Below the pieces are notes generated by a model. It saw nothing but the letters and a program-made list of their open reading frames with translations, had not been told where the DNA came from and did not search any database. From the NCBI GenBank assembly GCA_012514315.1, contig JAAZAN010000241.1, positions 1 to 64,000 on the forward strand: a stretch of 64,000 bases of DNA, in the 5' to 3' direction. A program made the translations under genes and the position numbers. Shown in pieces: positions 32,212 to 41,336 of the stretch. Origin of the DNA: Chloroflexota bacterium (GTDB lineage Bacteria > Chloroflexota > Anaerolineae > B4-G1). Each line of letters opens with the position of its first letter. Position 1 is the stretch's first letter.

Positions 32212-33000
32212 ATGGTCGAGAAACCGAAGGGTGAGGAGCGAGACGTCAGACTGATCGGCGGGCCGGCGATTGACGGCGCTCCAATCGCGTACGTGGTGGT
32301 GCTGGCTGCCGTCGTGACAGCTCTGGGATTCGTGCCCTTCTCAGTGATGCTTAGCTTGGGCGGGAGTTTCCCCCTGAGCCAGACGATCTTCGCGCTCGTC
32401 GGTTGGATACTCGGGCCGATTGCGGGCGCTGTCGCGACAGGTGTGGGTCGACTGCTCGGCGTCTTTATGGCACCCTATACGGCAGGATCGGCGTGGCCCG
32501 CCTCAGTCTGGGCGGCTACCGTGGCGAGTTTCGCTGCTGGGGCGATGGGTCGCCCAGTCGGAGGACGCAAGTGGTGGTGGACCATCCTTACGGTTATCTT
32601 CGTGGCCGAACTGTTGTTATTTGTCGGCCGGGCAGTGTATGTCAACGGGGTCGGGCTGCGTGTCGCTGTGCTCAACTCGTTCGTCAATTGGTCATCAATC
32701 CTTCTGTTTGCGTTGCCCACGCGACGACTGTTCGCCCGATGGATCGGGAATCGGAACGTACTGTGCGTCTCGGCGGGGCTCTTCTTCGGCACATGGATCA
32801 TCGCCGGGCTGTCGCACCTGAGCGCGACGTCGATACTGTATACGATCCAGAACTGGCCAGAGGAAGTCTGGATTGCACTGATACCAATCATCCCTGTCGA
32901 AAACCTCTTCCGTGCGCTCGTAGGTACTGTGATTGGTACTGGTGTTATCACAGGGCTGAGAGCCGTCGGACTGGTGAAGCCAGCCCACGGGCTGTATTAG
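32212..33000 (+). CDS. ECF transporter S-component-like membrane protein
   Basis: A 262-residue integral membrane protein with about six helices. The segments FPLSQTIFALVGWILGPIAG and VATGVGRLLGVF resemble the substrate-binding S subunits of energy-coupling-factor importers, and the next two genes encode the fused ATPases and the T subunit. It is longer than the usual 180-200 residues. S subunits bind a vitamin, metal or nucleobase with high affinity; no specificity motif such as a vitamin-binding signature is recognisable. ATG 32212 follows GGAGGATGGGG. Confidence 0.75.
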   Translation: MVEKPKGEERDVRLIGGPAIDGAPIAYVVVLAAVVTALGFVPFSVMLSLGGSFPLSQTIFALVGWILGPIAGAVATGVGRLLGVFMAPYTAGSAWPASVWAATVASFAAGAMGRPVGGRKWWWTILTVIFVAELLLFVGRAVYVNGVGLRVAVLNSFVNWSSILLFALPTRRLFARWIGNRNVLCVSAGLFFGTWIIAGLSHLSATSILYTIQNWPEEVWIALIPIIPVENLFRALVGTVIGTGVITGLRAVGLVKPAHGLY

Positions 33001-33046
33001 CTGGAGCGTTAGTGGCTGGGTCCCGCTGTCTCACAAGAGAGATCCC

Positions 33047-34792
33047 GTGAGCGACCCCATCGCGGTCCTGGATGCGGTGTCATATGCTTACCCGCGATCA
33101 CCCGGATTGGTCCTGCGCGATGTATCGCTCGAGATTGGAGAGGGTGAGTTCATCGGAGTGATCGGACCGACTGGGGCGGGCAAGACCACCCTGTGTCTCT
33201 CGCTGAACGGAATCGTTCCTCAGTTCCACGGTGGACGGTTCTTTGGCCGAATCACCGTGGCCGATTTGGATACGCTGACTAACCCGGTGGCGACGCTGGC
33301 CCGACACGTGGGGCAGGTATTCGAGGACCCTGAGACACAGCTCGTTGCTACATCCGTCGAGAACGAGGTCGCGTTTGCCCTCGAGAACACGTGTGTGCCG
33401 CGTGAGGAGATCCTGCGACGGATACCCGTGGTCCTGGACGCGACTCGGCTCTCCGGCGCCGAGAAGCGTCACCCTCAGGAGCTATCCGGTGGTCAGAAGC
33501 AGCGGTTGGCGATCGCTGCTGCGCTGGCTCTGCAACCCCAGCTCCTGGTGCTGGACGAGCCGACCTCACAGCTCGACCCGGTGGGTGAACAGGACGTCTT
33601 CGCCACGGTCAGTGCGCTCAATCGGTCATACGGCGTGGCTGTGCTGCTGGTCAGCCATGCGTCCGAGCAGTTGGCTGAGTACGCTGATCGAATCCTGCTG
33701 TTGGCTGAGGGACAGGTCATTGCGATTGGCACGCCGGGCGAGATATTCTCCCGCGTCGATCTTCTGGATCAGTACCATGTGCGTCCGCCTCAGGTGACCA
33801 GAATACTACACATTCTGCGACAACGTGGAGTGGAGCAGCAAGCACTGCCGGTCAGCTATGAGGAAGGGAGGGCGACACTGGTTCGACTTGGTCACCAGTG
33901 TGGAGTGGCTGTGCCGGCCATACCCTCTTCATCGCCTGACGTGAGCCGTCCAACCATCATCTCTGTCCGGGACGTGCACTTCGATTATGCGGATGGTACA
34001 CCTGCACTCAGGGGGGTCTCGCTCGATATCCGCAAGGGCGAGTACGTGTTGATCGCCGGGCAGAACGGCGCCGGAAAGACCACTCTGGTCAAGCACTTGG
34101 TTGGCCTGCTACAGCCCAAACAGGGGACTGTGATTGCGGATGGCCGGGATACACGCGCGACTCGCGTGAGCGCCCTGGCGAGACGGATCGGCTATGTTGC
34201 CCAGAACCCAGATACGCAGATCTTCAGCTCGACAATCGGTGATGAGGTAGGGTTTGCGCTGCGCCATACTGGCTACCGCGATGAGGAAGTTGAGGTCCGT
34301 GTTACCGAGAGCCTGGAGACGATGGGACTGCTGGATCGACGAGACGCCCATCCCCTGTCATTGCCCCGTGGCGACCGGGCAGCGGTGGTTATCGCCGCGG
34401 TGCTCGCGCTGCGACCTGAGGTGATCATTCTAGATGAACCGACGACTGGCCAGGACTACCAGGGGGCGTTGACCGTACTCGAGATGACCCGAAGGCTTCA
34501 CCGCGCTGGCAAGACCGTCATCGTCATCACTCACCATCTTTACTTAATGCCCGAGTACGCAGAGCGAGTGGTTGTCCTAAGTGAAGGGAAGGTGCTGCTA
34601 GACGCACCGATAAGGGAGGCCTTTCACGCCATAGACCTGCTGCGGAGTACATATCTAGTGCCACCCCAGGCTGTCTTGCTGGCCCGATCCCTTGAGGAGC
34701 TCGTTGCGGAGAAGTTGCCGCTGATTACGCCCGAAGAGGTCGCTGCCTCCTTGAGATGTGCACCGAAAGGCGGTGTACCATCGGACTTCTGA
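33047..34792 (+). CDS. ECF transporter fused duplicate ATPase (EcfA-EcfA')
   Basis: A 581-residue protein with two ABC ATPase domains, about 5-245 and 295-540, powering the ECF importer. Domain 1 is canonical: Walker A GPTGAGKTT, signature ELSGGQKQR, Walker B LLVLDEPTS and an H-loop His. Domain 2 has Walker A GQNGAGKTT, Walker B VIILDEPTT and H-loop THH, but its signature reads LPRGD where LSGGQ or LSKGE is expected, so the Ser that contacts ATP is a Pro. One of the two ATP sites may be weak. GTG start; it lies 46 bases after the S gene and overlaps the T gene by 37 bases. Confidence 0.88.
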   Translation: MSDPIAVLDAVSYAYPRSPGLVLRDVSLEIGEGEFIGVIGPTGAGKTTLCLSLNGIVPQFHGGRFFGRITVADLDTLTNPVATLARHVGQVFEDPETQLVATSVENEVAFALENTCVPREEILRRIPVVLDATRLSGAEKRHPQELSGGQKQRLAIAAALALQPQLLVLDEPTSQLDPVGEQDVFATVSALNRSYGVAVLLVSHASEQLAEYADRILLLAEGQVIAIGTPGEIFSRVDLLDQYHVRPPQVTRILHILRQRGVEQQALPVSYEEGRATLVRLGHQCGVAVPAIPSSSPDVSRPTIISVRDVHFDYADGTPALRGVSLDIRKGEYVLIAGQNGAGKTTLVKHLVGLLQPKQGTVIADGRDTRATRVSALARRIGYVAQNPDTQIFSSTIGDEVGFALRHTGYRDEEVEVRVTESLETMGLLDRRDAHPLSLPRGDRAAVVIAAVLALRPEVIILDEPTTGQDYQGALTVLEMTRRLHRAGKTVIVITHHLYLMPEYAERVVVLSEGKVLLDAPIREAFHAIDLLRSTYLVPPQAVLLARSLEELVAEKLPLITPEEVAASLRCAPKGGVPSDF

Positions 34793-35631
34793 AGTTTCAG
34801 ACGGTTGAGCGTGACTCAGTATTCACGCGGCTCGACTTCCGATCCAAAATGGTGCTAATGGGCGCGCTAACCGTTATCGCGTTCCTGTGGGAGAGCCCGC
34901 TCTTGGGAGGGTGTCTAGCAGCATCTGTTGTCTTCGCCTGCCTACTTGCCGGGGTTAAGATCGCATTTATCCGGCGTGTTCTGCAGACACTGGCGCCATT
35001 CTGTGTACTGATTCTGCTGATGCACGGGTTCTTCAACACAACCCAGGTCAAGCGACTTCTCGGCACGGCTCAGTTGACACGGCTGGTGACGTTCCCGCAA
35101 TCCTGGTGGCTGATAGGAGGCGGCGGACTGAACCTGGAAGGCCTCCTCTATGGGCTCAATGTCGTGTTCAAGACTGTATCACTGATGCTGGTGATTCCTC
35201 TTGGGGTGTTCACGACGGATGTGGATAGCATGGTGGCAGGAATGGTCCGTGCGCGGATACCCTATAAGCTGGCCTTCGTGTTCTCCACCACGCTGCGGTT
35301 CGTGCCGCTGCTTTTTGCGGAGCTGCAGTCCGTCATTGAGGCGCAGCGGCTGCGCGGCCTCGCATTCGAGGAGATGGGACCGCTGAGGCGATTGCGCGTG
35401 TATGCCAGGATAGCGATCCCACTGATCTTGGGCGCATTGGTGAAGTCGCAACAACTTGAGATCGTGCTGCAGTCAAAGGCGTTTTCCGGCAGCCCACGTC
35501 GCACCTACCTTCACGAGCAGACGATGGGATGGATCGACTATGCGGCTGTCGGGCTATTCGCGGCATTTGTCGTGCTAGTCTTGGTTGCGTACGTTGTCTG
35601 GGGTGTAGGTCGGTTTGGAGGGCCGATCTAG
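34756..35631 (+). CDS. ECF transporter T component
   Basis: A 291-residue membrane protein of the EcfT/CbiQ family, the scaffold that couples the ATPases to the S subunit. It has five or six helices and the coupling motifs RLRGLAFEEMGPLRRLRVYAR, which bear the Ala-Arg-Gly-type signature, near residues 196-216, and KAFSGSPRRTYLHE near 238. The start at ATG 34756 makes a 37-base overlap with the ATPase gene; a later start inside the overlap cannot be ruled out. With the two genes upstream it forms a complete ECF system. Confidence 0.85.
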   Translation: MCTERRCTIGLLKFQTVERDSVFTRLDFRSKMVLMGALTVIAFLWESPLLGGCLAASVVFACLLAGVKIAFIRRVLQTLAPFCVLILLMHGFFNTTQVKRLLGTAQLTRLVTFPQSWWLIGGGGLNLEGLLYGLNVVFKTVSLMLVIPLGVFTTDVDSMVAGMVRARIPYKLAFVFSTTLRFVPLLFAELQSVIEAQRLRGLAFEEMGPLRRLRVYARIAIPLILGALVKSQQLEIVLQSKAFSGSPRRTYLHEQTMGWIDYAAVGLFAAFVVLVLVAYVVWGVGRFGGPI

Positions 35632-35740
35632 CACGGTACACGACTATCCTCAGATCGGGGCAGGGAGCACTATCTGTGGTGGTTGGCCGCGAACGGCCGA
35701 GAGACCGCTCCACGCTGGAACTAGCCGGGGATGCTTCGGG

Positions 35741-36811
35741 TCACCGCGGCGGTTCGGCAGCGGCAGCCCTGGGCGTCCTGGCCACGTATTCCAGAGCCCG
35801 CATCTCCCGGTAGGCGAGGGTCCAGGTTGTGGACTTGTAGGTCTCGAAGATTCCACTGAGGAATACGAACGGCGCCCCGATGATGAGGATCGCGACGGGG
35901 ATACCAATCGCGGCCCCGACCACCCACGGCCACGGTCCCTTCAGAAACAGGCTGCTGATGGCGCCTACGACCAGGCCGGGTAGGCCGCCGAGGACAGCGC
36001 CGACCAGGAGAAACGGCACGAGCAGCAGCAGGGACACTGGGATCATCAGGATAGTCCATCCGATCCGGATCCCGACCATCAGCAGCCACATCACGACCGT
36101 ATCGCGCAAGTGGCCCCGGACGAATGCCACACCCTGACGGATGCCGTCAATTGCGCTGACGTTCTCGAGGGCGCATCGTCTCCAGAAGAACTCCTTGAGT
36201 GTGTTGACAACGACACCCACGATGATGGCAAGGATCACGACGAGCACGAGCAAGCCGATCGCAGCCACCGTCCCTACAATCCCAAGCACGTTGGATCGCG
36301 TGATCCACAGCAATAGGGGCAGCGCCGCCAACGTGAAGCACATCAGGAAAAGCAGCGTCAGTGGCAGATCGAGTACCAGGTTGGCCAGGTAGATGCGCCA
36401 CGCGGCGCGCGACCAGCCCATCCGGAACCCCTCTCTTACCGATCGTATCTGTGCCGTCTCTTCGTGGTCGTCTACCATACAAATCAGAGACGCCCGTGCC
36501 ACGTTGCGGGCGATGGTCGTCGCGACGGCCGCCACCAGGATCGCGCCCACGATCAGTAATCCGATGGCTACTAGCAGCCACGGTAGCCATTGAGGCATCG
36601 TCGCTCCGGGGAGTGGAATCCAGCCCGGCTGGATGCCCTGCCCGTTGCCGGATCCGCCTCCATTTCCCCCGCCTCCTCCTCCGCCGCCGCTAACCGTGGC
36701 ATTGGAGCCTGTACCGCTCGCGGTGATGGCCAATATCATACCGAACACCCAAAGCGCCCGGTACTGCCAGAGCGTCCGCCACGCCCGTTTCAGCACCTGA
36801 ATATGATCCAT
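35741..36811 (-). CDS. Polytopic membrane protein in a sigma/anti-sigma operon
   Basis: A 356-residue protein. It starts with a short cytosolic part with WRTLWQYRALWVFGMIL, then a Gly-rich loop (GGGGGGGGNGGGSGNG, about 48-63), then several long helices from about 80 to 320. The overall layout resembles DUF7544/GlpF-independent 'glycerophosphodiester phosphodiesterase membrane domain' proteins, but I would not fix the family. The start at ATG 36811 has AAGGAGG upstream. It follows the anti-sigma factor gene by 14 bases and is likely its partner or target. Confidence 0.62.
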   Translation of the reverse strand: MDHIQVLKRAWRTLWQYRALWVFGMILAITASGTGSNATVSGGGGGGGGNGGGSGNGQGIQPGWIPLPGATMPQWLPWLLVAIGLLIVGAILVAAVATTIARNVARASLICMVDDHEETAQIRSVREGFRMGWSRAAWRIYLANLVLDLPLTLLFLMCFTLAALPLLLWITRSNVLGIVGTVAAIGLLVLVVILAIIVGVVVNTLKEFFWRRCALENVSAIDGIRQGVAFVRGHLRDTVVMWLLMVGIRIGWTILMIPVSLLLLVPFLLVGAVLGGLPGLVVGAISSLFLKGPWPWVVGAAIGIPVAILIIGAPFVFLSGIFETYKSTTWTLAYREMRALEYVARTPRAAAAEPPR

Positions 36812-36825
36812 CGCCTCAACCTCCT

Positions 36826-37449
36826 TCACGTCCGATCTTCGGCCTGCATCTGGAGGTGTTGACGTCGCGCCCACCACGATGCTATCCAACTCCACCAAAG
36901 CAACCCGACGCTCACCAAGAGCCCTATCTCGAACGCGGCTGTCAGCACCAGCGGGCTCAGTTTCGACAAGCCCCCCCAGACCACATGCACGACACCGTCC
37001 AGTATTCGGATGGCGCCGAAGCTCTGGAGGATGTTGCCCGCCGCGGGACCGTCATAGCTGAGCGGTGCCAGCACAGCCCCAGCAACGGGGAACGCGCGCT
37101 GGGCATACAGAAGTCCACTCGTGACCAGCAAGACGGACTGGCCGAATGCCCACAATGCACCCAGGGCAAAGGGGAACACCCTCCAGCCCAGTTTGATGAA
37201 CTCCATCCCGCCCGCTGGTCCAGTCGACTTGTTCAGACGGGCCCGAACCCGCAGCACAAAATCATCCTCGCTGACGACGGGCACCGGTGGGCGGGCATCT
37301 TGCAGGACAGAGTACAGTGCGTCCAGCAGGTCCAGTTCGCGTCGGCATTCCGCACACTCGGCCAGATGCGCCTCAACGGTCTCCAGGAGAGTGCCGCTCA
37401 ACTCTCCGTCACGGTATGCATCGAGCCAGTATGAGATGTGATCGCTCAT
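36826..37449 (-). CDS. Zinc-finger anti-sigma factor, membrane-anchored
   Basis: A 207-residue protein. The N-terminus carries the zf-HC2 motif HLAECAEC (about residues 28-35), the zinc-binding element of anti-sigma domains that hold ECF sigma factors. Several hydrophobic segments follow at about 90-110, 115-135, 145-165 and 170-195, so the protein is held in the inner membrane. Its ATG overlaps the sigma gene stop by 4 bases, giving coupled translation in a fixed ratio. The signal that releases the sigma factor is unknown. Confidence 0.85.
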   Translation of the reverse strand: MSDHISYWLDAYRDGELSGTLLETVEAHLAECAECRRELDLLDALYSVLQDARPPVPVVSEDDFVLRVRARLNKSTGPAGGMEFIKLGWRVFPFALGALWAFGQSVLLVTSGLLYAQRAFPVAGAVLAPLSYDGPAAGNILQSFGAIRILDGVVHVVWGGLSKLSPLVLTAAFEIGLLVSVGLLWWSWIASWWARRQHLQMQAEDRT

Positions 37450-38000
37450 TGGGTCTCCAGAAACTCAGCAAGGTTTTCGCGTAGTGATTGACGGGCGGTA
37501 TGCAGGCGAGACATCACTGTCCCAATCGGAATATCCAGCACCCGAGCGATATCCCGGTACGACAGGTCCTCGTACTCGCGTAAGATGAGGACCTCGCGGC
37601 TGCCAACGGGCAGCGCCCGTATCGCCTGCCGCACGCGGTGAATCCGCTGGGAATGTATCATAGCTGCTGCCGGGTCCAGTCCAGACGCTGGTAGAGGCAG
37701 CTCCTCGATGTCGACCGTTTTATGTTCGCGCCGCAAGGAATCGCGAGCGGCATTAATCGCGATGCGATACAGCCAGTTGCGGATCGGCGCAACGGGGCGG
37801 TAGCTATCGAGTCGCCGCCAGGCTCTGATGAACGCCTCCTGCGCTGCGTCCTCGGCCAAAGCCGCATCACCAAACATCCGATAGACCATGCCCACTACCC
37901 CCGCCCGGTACGAACGTACAATCTCCTCGAACGCGTCCATGTCGCCACGCTGCGCTCGCAAGATCGTTTCCAGCTCCTGGGGCGATGTGGCAGCCTTCAC
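37446..38000 (-). CDS. ECF family RNA polymerase sigma factor
   Basis: A 184-residue group IV sigma factor. Region 2 is at about 22-90 with DAAQEAFIRAWRRLD and the -10 recognition helix, and region 4 is at about 120-178 with LSYRDIARVLDIPIGTVMSRLHTAR. Both domains are full length. The GTG start lacks a strong ribosome site. It is first in a three-gene operon with a zinc-finger anti-sigma factor and a polytopic membrane protein, and the 4-base overlap with the anti-sigma gene is typical. Its regulon is not visible in the window. Confidence 0.92.
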   Translation of the reverse strand: MKAATSPQELETILRAQRGDMDAFEEIVRSYRAGVVGMVYRMFGDAALAEDAAQEAFIRAWRRLDSYRPVAPIRNWLYRIAINAARDSLRREHKTVDIEELPLPASGLDPAAAMIHSQRIHRVRQAIRALPVGSREVLILREYEDLSYRDIARVLDIPIGTVMSRLHTARQSLRENLAEFLETQ

Positions 38001-38018
38001 CGTTCTGTTCCAGTCACT

Positions 38019-38027
38019 TCTATATCA
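38019..38027 (-). promoter_or_regulatory. Extended -10 candidate of the sigma operon
   Basis: TGA followed by TATAGA (38024-38019) on the minus strand, 18 bases before the GTG start. No -35 box is clear, so this is tentative. Confidence 0.3.
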
Positions 38028-38096
38028 TGAACGCATCTCATGCGACAGTTATTCGATTGGTGCGGCGGTATCGGTGCTTTGATGACGAAGGCTTGC

Positions 38097-38750
38097 CTAT
38101 TCTCTGGCGCCGTCAGGTAGAAGTGGAACGATGGCGTCACGCGTATCCACGATCTCCCCCTGGAGAGTCCCGCGCGAGAGCTCGTTGAGCGCAGACTGGA
38201 AGTCGTCGATTCTGCCAACAGGGAAGGTAGCGGTAATCGTCACGTCGGCCGCGAACTCCGCGTCGAGAAGAACGCCGCGATGCGACTCGATCGCCAGACG
38301 TACGAGCTCGTAAAGAGAGTACGGCACGGCAATCAGGACGACATGTGTGGGAACGCGTTCCGCCCGGGGCAGTGCGGCCAGGACCTCACGTACAGCGTCC
38401 CCATATGCCCTCACGAGTCCGCCGGTGCCCAGCTTCGTGCCCCCAAAGTACCTGGTCACAACCACGGCGGCGTCCCCCAGCCCGCTGCCTCGCAACACGG
38501 CCAGGGCGGGTCGACCGGCGGTTCCTGATGGTTCCCCGCCATCAGAACAGTGAGCGGTCACGGTAGCGCCGTGCCCGATGATGTAAGCGGGTACATTGTG
38601 GCTGGCGTCGGCGAATTCCTCGCGCACTCGCCCAATGAATGCCTTTGCCTCATCGACTGAAAAGACGGGGGCCACGGTTGCGATGAACCGTGAATTCACC
38701 ACGCGCATCTCAATGCGCGTCTCGCGGAGTGGAACTGGATAGGATTCCAC
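38097..38750 (-). CDS. YigZ/IMPACT family protein
   Basis: A 217-residue protein of the YigZ/IMPACT family. The N-terminal UPF0029 domain has the typical NSRFIATVAPV start, HCSDGGEPSGTAGRPALAVL near residue 67 and YFGGTKLGTGGLVRAYGDAV near 101. The C-terminal DUF1949 domain follows. IMPACT relatives bind ribosome-associated factors in eukaryotes; the bacterial role is unsettled. GTG start follows GGGGAGG. It is separated from the sigma gene by 96 bases on the same strand. Confidence 0.88.
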   Translation of the reverse strand: MESYPVPLRETRIEMRVVNSRFIATVAPVFSVDEAKAFIGRVREEFADASHNVPAYIIGHGATVTAHCSDGGEPSGTAGRPALAVLRGSGLGDAAVVVTRYFGGTKLGTGGLVRAYGDAVREVLAALPRAERVPTHVVLIAVPYSLYELVRLAIESHRGVLLDAEFAADVTITATFPVGRIDDFQSALNELSRGTLQGEIVDTRDAIVPLLPDGARE

Positions 38751-38823
38751 AGATGAACCTCCCCATCGGCGTGGCCCGGGGTCGTGTGGCGCAGGGATGT
38801 CGATCGCTCGTCGATCCCATCTA

Positions 38824-39975
38824 TTAGTAGGTGCAGGATTGGGCTTCGTCCGCGAAGGCCTGGATGAGTCTCACGTCGGCGTCGAAGAAGTGATCCGACG
38901 GCGCCAGAATGAAGCCGCCTCCGGATCCGGCAGCCTCGAAGCAGCGGCGCACCTCTCTGCGTGTCGCATCCGGTGTGCATCCCAGGAAGTAGTGGAACTG
39001 ATCGAATCCTCCGATGAGGCAAACCCGATCGCCAATGCGACGCTTCACTTCGGACAGATCGACGTCGCCGCCCATAGCAGGCGGCGTGAGTGTCTCCATA
39101 GCATCAGGCCGCATATCGGCGATCCGTTCGAGCAATGGCATCATACCCCCACACGTATGGTAGACGATGCGCTGACCGGCCGCGTGAGATCGCTCGATCA
39201 ATGGTGCGTCGTAGGGGGCGACGAATCGGTCGAAAATCCGCGGTGATATGACAGTGCTTGACGCAGCGCCACCGCCCAACTCAAGTAGATCGTATGGCGC
39301 ACCAGCCAGTGAGTCGACGAATGTGAGCTTCATCCCCTGGAGAATGTGCAGCAGCTCGTGGACCCACATAGCGTCATCGAAGGTGGCAAGTATCAACTCC
39401 TCTGTGCCGACGAGGCACGTGGCGTCCTGCCAGCATCCTGGTTGACCCCAGAAGTCGAACCCCGGGATATGACCGCGTACCAATCCCCTATCGCCGAATG
39501 TCTCCGCAGACGCCATGACGGCCGAAACATCACATTTCGGTGAAGGACAGTAGCGAGCGATGATCTCGATGTCTTCCTTCCGCTTGACCAGGTGTTCTGT
39601 GACCCACGTTGTATGTTGATTGCTCTGAAGAACCATAGAGAGGGTGCCTACTGGCGTCGCGAAGCTGACACGCTCGGTGTTGTACCGGTCATGAGGCAAT
39701 CTGTCTATCTGGACACGCCACTCGTCGGTCATGAGATGCACACTGCCCAGGAAGCCCGCCGGGAGGTCGACACTGGACTGGCCGCGCTCAGGATCGGGCG
39801 CCAGAGGAAGGGTCCACAGGACCGGATCCAGTCCGAACATGTCGAAGAACTCCTGGCAGCTCACCCCATTGAGATATGTATCCAGGAAGTAGTCCATGAC
39901 GTGATGGGTGGTAGCCGGCAGACGATCAGGCTCGCATCGGTCAAGCGCCGCCAGCATTCGATCCTTGGGTCGCAT
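38824..39975 (-). CDS. Uroporphyrinogen decarboxylase-like methyltransferase protein
   Basis: A 383-residue TIM-barrel protein of the UroD family. The sequence YHTCGGMMPLLERI near residue 270 fits the zinc-binding His-x-Cys of UroD-like cobamide methyltransferases rather than true haem-biosynthetic UroD, as no haem genes are nearby. It would move a methyl group between a substrate and a corrinoid protein. No corrinoid protein gene is adjacent. ATG follows GGGAGG; a promoter is at 40013-40041. Divergent from the acetamidase. Confidence 0.78.
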   Translation of the reverse strand: MRPKDRMLAALDRCEPDRLPATTHHVMDYFLDTYLNGVSCQEFFDMFGLDPVLWTLPLAPDPERGQSSVDLPAGFLGSVHLMTDEWRVQIDRLPHDRYNTERVSFATPVGTLSMVLQSNQHTTWVTEHLVKRKEDIEIIARYCPSPKCDVSAVMASAETFGDRGLVRGHIPGFDFWGQPGCWQDATCLVGTEELILATFDDAMWVHELLHILQGMKLTFVDSLAGAPYDLLELGGGAASSTVISPRIFDRFVAPYDAPLIERSHAAGQRIVYHTCGGMMPLLERIADMRPDAMETLTPPAMGGDVDLSEVKRRIGDRVCLIGGFDQFHYFLGCTPDATRREVRRCFEAAGSGGGFILAPSDHFFDADVRLIQAFADEAQSCTY

Positions 39976-40012
39976 AGTCCTCCCTCATCACCTCACGTAC
40001 AATCTGGACGTG

Positions 40013-40041
40013 AGTATATCTCGATTTGACGCTCCTGTCCA
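40013..40041 (-). promoter_or_regulatory. Promoter of the UroD-like gene
   Basis: TGGACA (40041-40036) and TATACT (40018-40013) on the minus strand, 17 bases apart; leader of about 30 bases with two ribosome-site-like stretches (GAGGTGATG and GGGAGG). Confidence 0.55.
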
Positions 40042-40111
40042 TCGTCAGAGACTCACCAACCCTGTCAGAAGAGCATGTGTGTGAATGCGCTGCCCCATTC
40101 CCGCCGCACGA

Positions 40112-40139
40112 TTGACTAACGGGCATTTCGGCATATACT
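40112..40139 (+). promoter_or_regulatory. Promoter of the acetamidase gene
   Basis: TTGACT (40112-40117) and TATACT (40134-40139), 16 bases apart, divergent from the UroD-like promoter. Leader of about 60 bases. Confidence 0.6.
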
Positions 40140-40208
40140 GAACACGATCTACTGCATCGGAACTCGATGTACCGACGCCGGCGACCACTCACTGGAGGTG
40201 ATGCTGCT

Positions 40209-41171
40209 ATGGCAACCTATCGCCTGGAGCCTGATCTGTACTACTACACGTTTGGCCCGAACGAACCAGCCCTGCACATTCAAAGCGGCGACACAGTCAT
40301 TGCGGAGACACTGGATGCATTTGGCCTGAACGCGGAAGGCGAGGATCTGCCCGACCATAAGAAGCAGCGGGTTCCCGGTACATCGCTCAGGGAATCGAAT
40401 CCTGTGGTCGGACCGATCTATGTGGATGGCGCGGAAGAGGGCGACCTTCTCTCGGTACACATCCGCCGCATTCGCATCACGCGAGAGTTGGGCATCAGCA
40501 AACAGTCACCCCATTTTGGATCGTTGACCGGAGAGGGGCCCGGGCATATGTTGCTCTACAATGCGCCGATCGAGGGTGTCTGGTACGAGTGGCGTATCGA
40601 CCTAGAGCGGGGTGTGGCCATACTGGAGTTGCCTGACAGCCAGATTGGGCGAGTTGAGGTTCCTGTGGCTCCCTTCATCGGCTCAATCGGTGTCGCTCCT
40701 CGCTTCGGGCGGGTGCTTCCCACGTTGACACCGGGCGAGTACGGTGGGAATCTGGACTGCGTGGAGACCAAGGAAGGCACAACGCTCCATCTGCCTGTCT
40801 GGGCCAGGGGTGCTTACCTGGCCTTTGGAGACGTCCACGCTTTGCAGGGCGATGGAGAGTTGAACGGCACCGCGGTGGAGGCGCCTGCCGAAGTCACACT
40901 GGACATTGAGGTGCTCAAAGGGCGCAAGGCGGAGTGGCCGCGGCTTGAGGATGCGACGCACATCATGGTGGCTGGGAGCACGCGACCGCTGATGGATTGC
41001 GTCCGTCTGTCTCAAATCGAACTGCTCAACTGGCTGACGTCCGAGTACGGGTTCCGGCGAGAGGATGCGTGGCAGCTGAATGCGCAGGTGGGAACTATGC
41101 GGATCGGCAACGTGGTCGATCCGTGCTACACCGTCGTTGCCAAATTCCCCAAAGTGTACCTGCCCTGGTGA
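40209..41171 (+). CDS. Acetamidase/formamidase family hydrolase
   Basis: A 320-residue enzyme that hydrolyses formamide, acetamide or related short amides to ammonia and an acid. Characteristic segments are SGDTVIAETLDAFG near residue 25, NPVVGPIYVDGAEEGDLL near 62, GNLDCVETKEGTTLHLPVW near 180 and FGDVHALQGDGE near 206. ATG 40209 has GGAGGTGAT upstream. The gene is followed by a 165-base gap and the first of two tandem paralogs. A nitrogen-scavenging role is likely, but no regulatory signal for nitrogen was seen. Confidence 0.87.
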   Translation: MATYRLEPDLYYYTFGPNEPALHIQSGDTVIAETLDAFGLNAEGEDLPDHKKQRVPGTSLRESNPVVGPIYVDGAEEGDLLSVHIRRIRITRELGISKQSPHFGSLTGEGPGHMLLYNAPIEGVWYEWRIDLERGVAILELPDSQIGRVEVPVAPFIGSIGVAPRFGRVLPTLTPGEYGGNLDCVETKEGTTLHLPVWARGAYLAFGDVHALQGDGELNGTAVEAPAEVTLDIEVLKGRKAEWPRLEDATHIMVAGSTRPLMDCVRLSQIELLNWLTSEYGFRREDAWQLNAQVGTMRIGNVVDPCYTVVAKFPKVYLPW

Positions 41172-41336
41172 TATGAAGCTAGAACCCGGAGGCGCCTCGG
41201 GTGCCGGTTAGGCTCAGGACGTTCGTGATCTATACACCCCATTCGGCGTGACGGTCACCATACGGCCGCAGAACTCGCAGGCATGCGTCGTGTAGGCCAG
41301 ACGGCGCCGCCCAAACCATGAGTGGCAGGTAGAGTG

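Noticed and set aside
41220-41330. Minus-strand open stretch with a C-x-x-C pattern (HACEFCGR) in the gap before tandem paralog 1
   Set aside because: It could be a zinc-ribbon fragment, but the frame has no start codon between two stops and is under 50 codons, so it is not supported as a gene.
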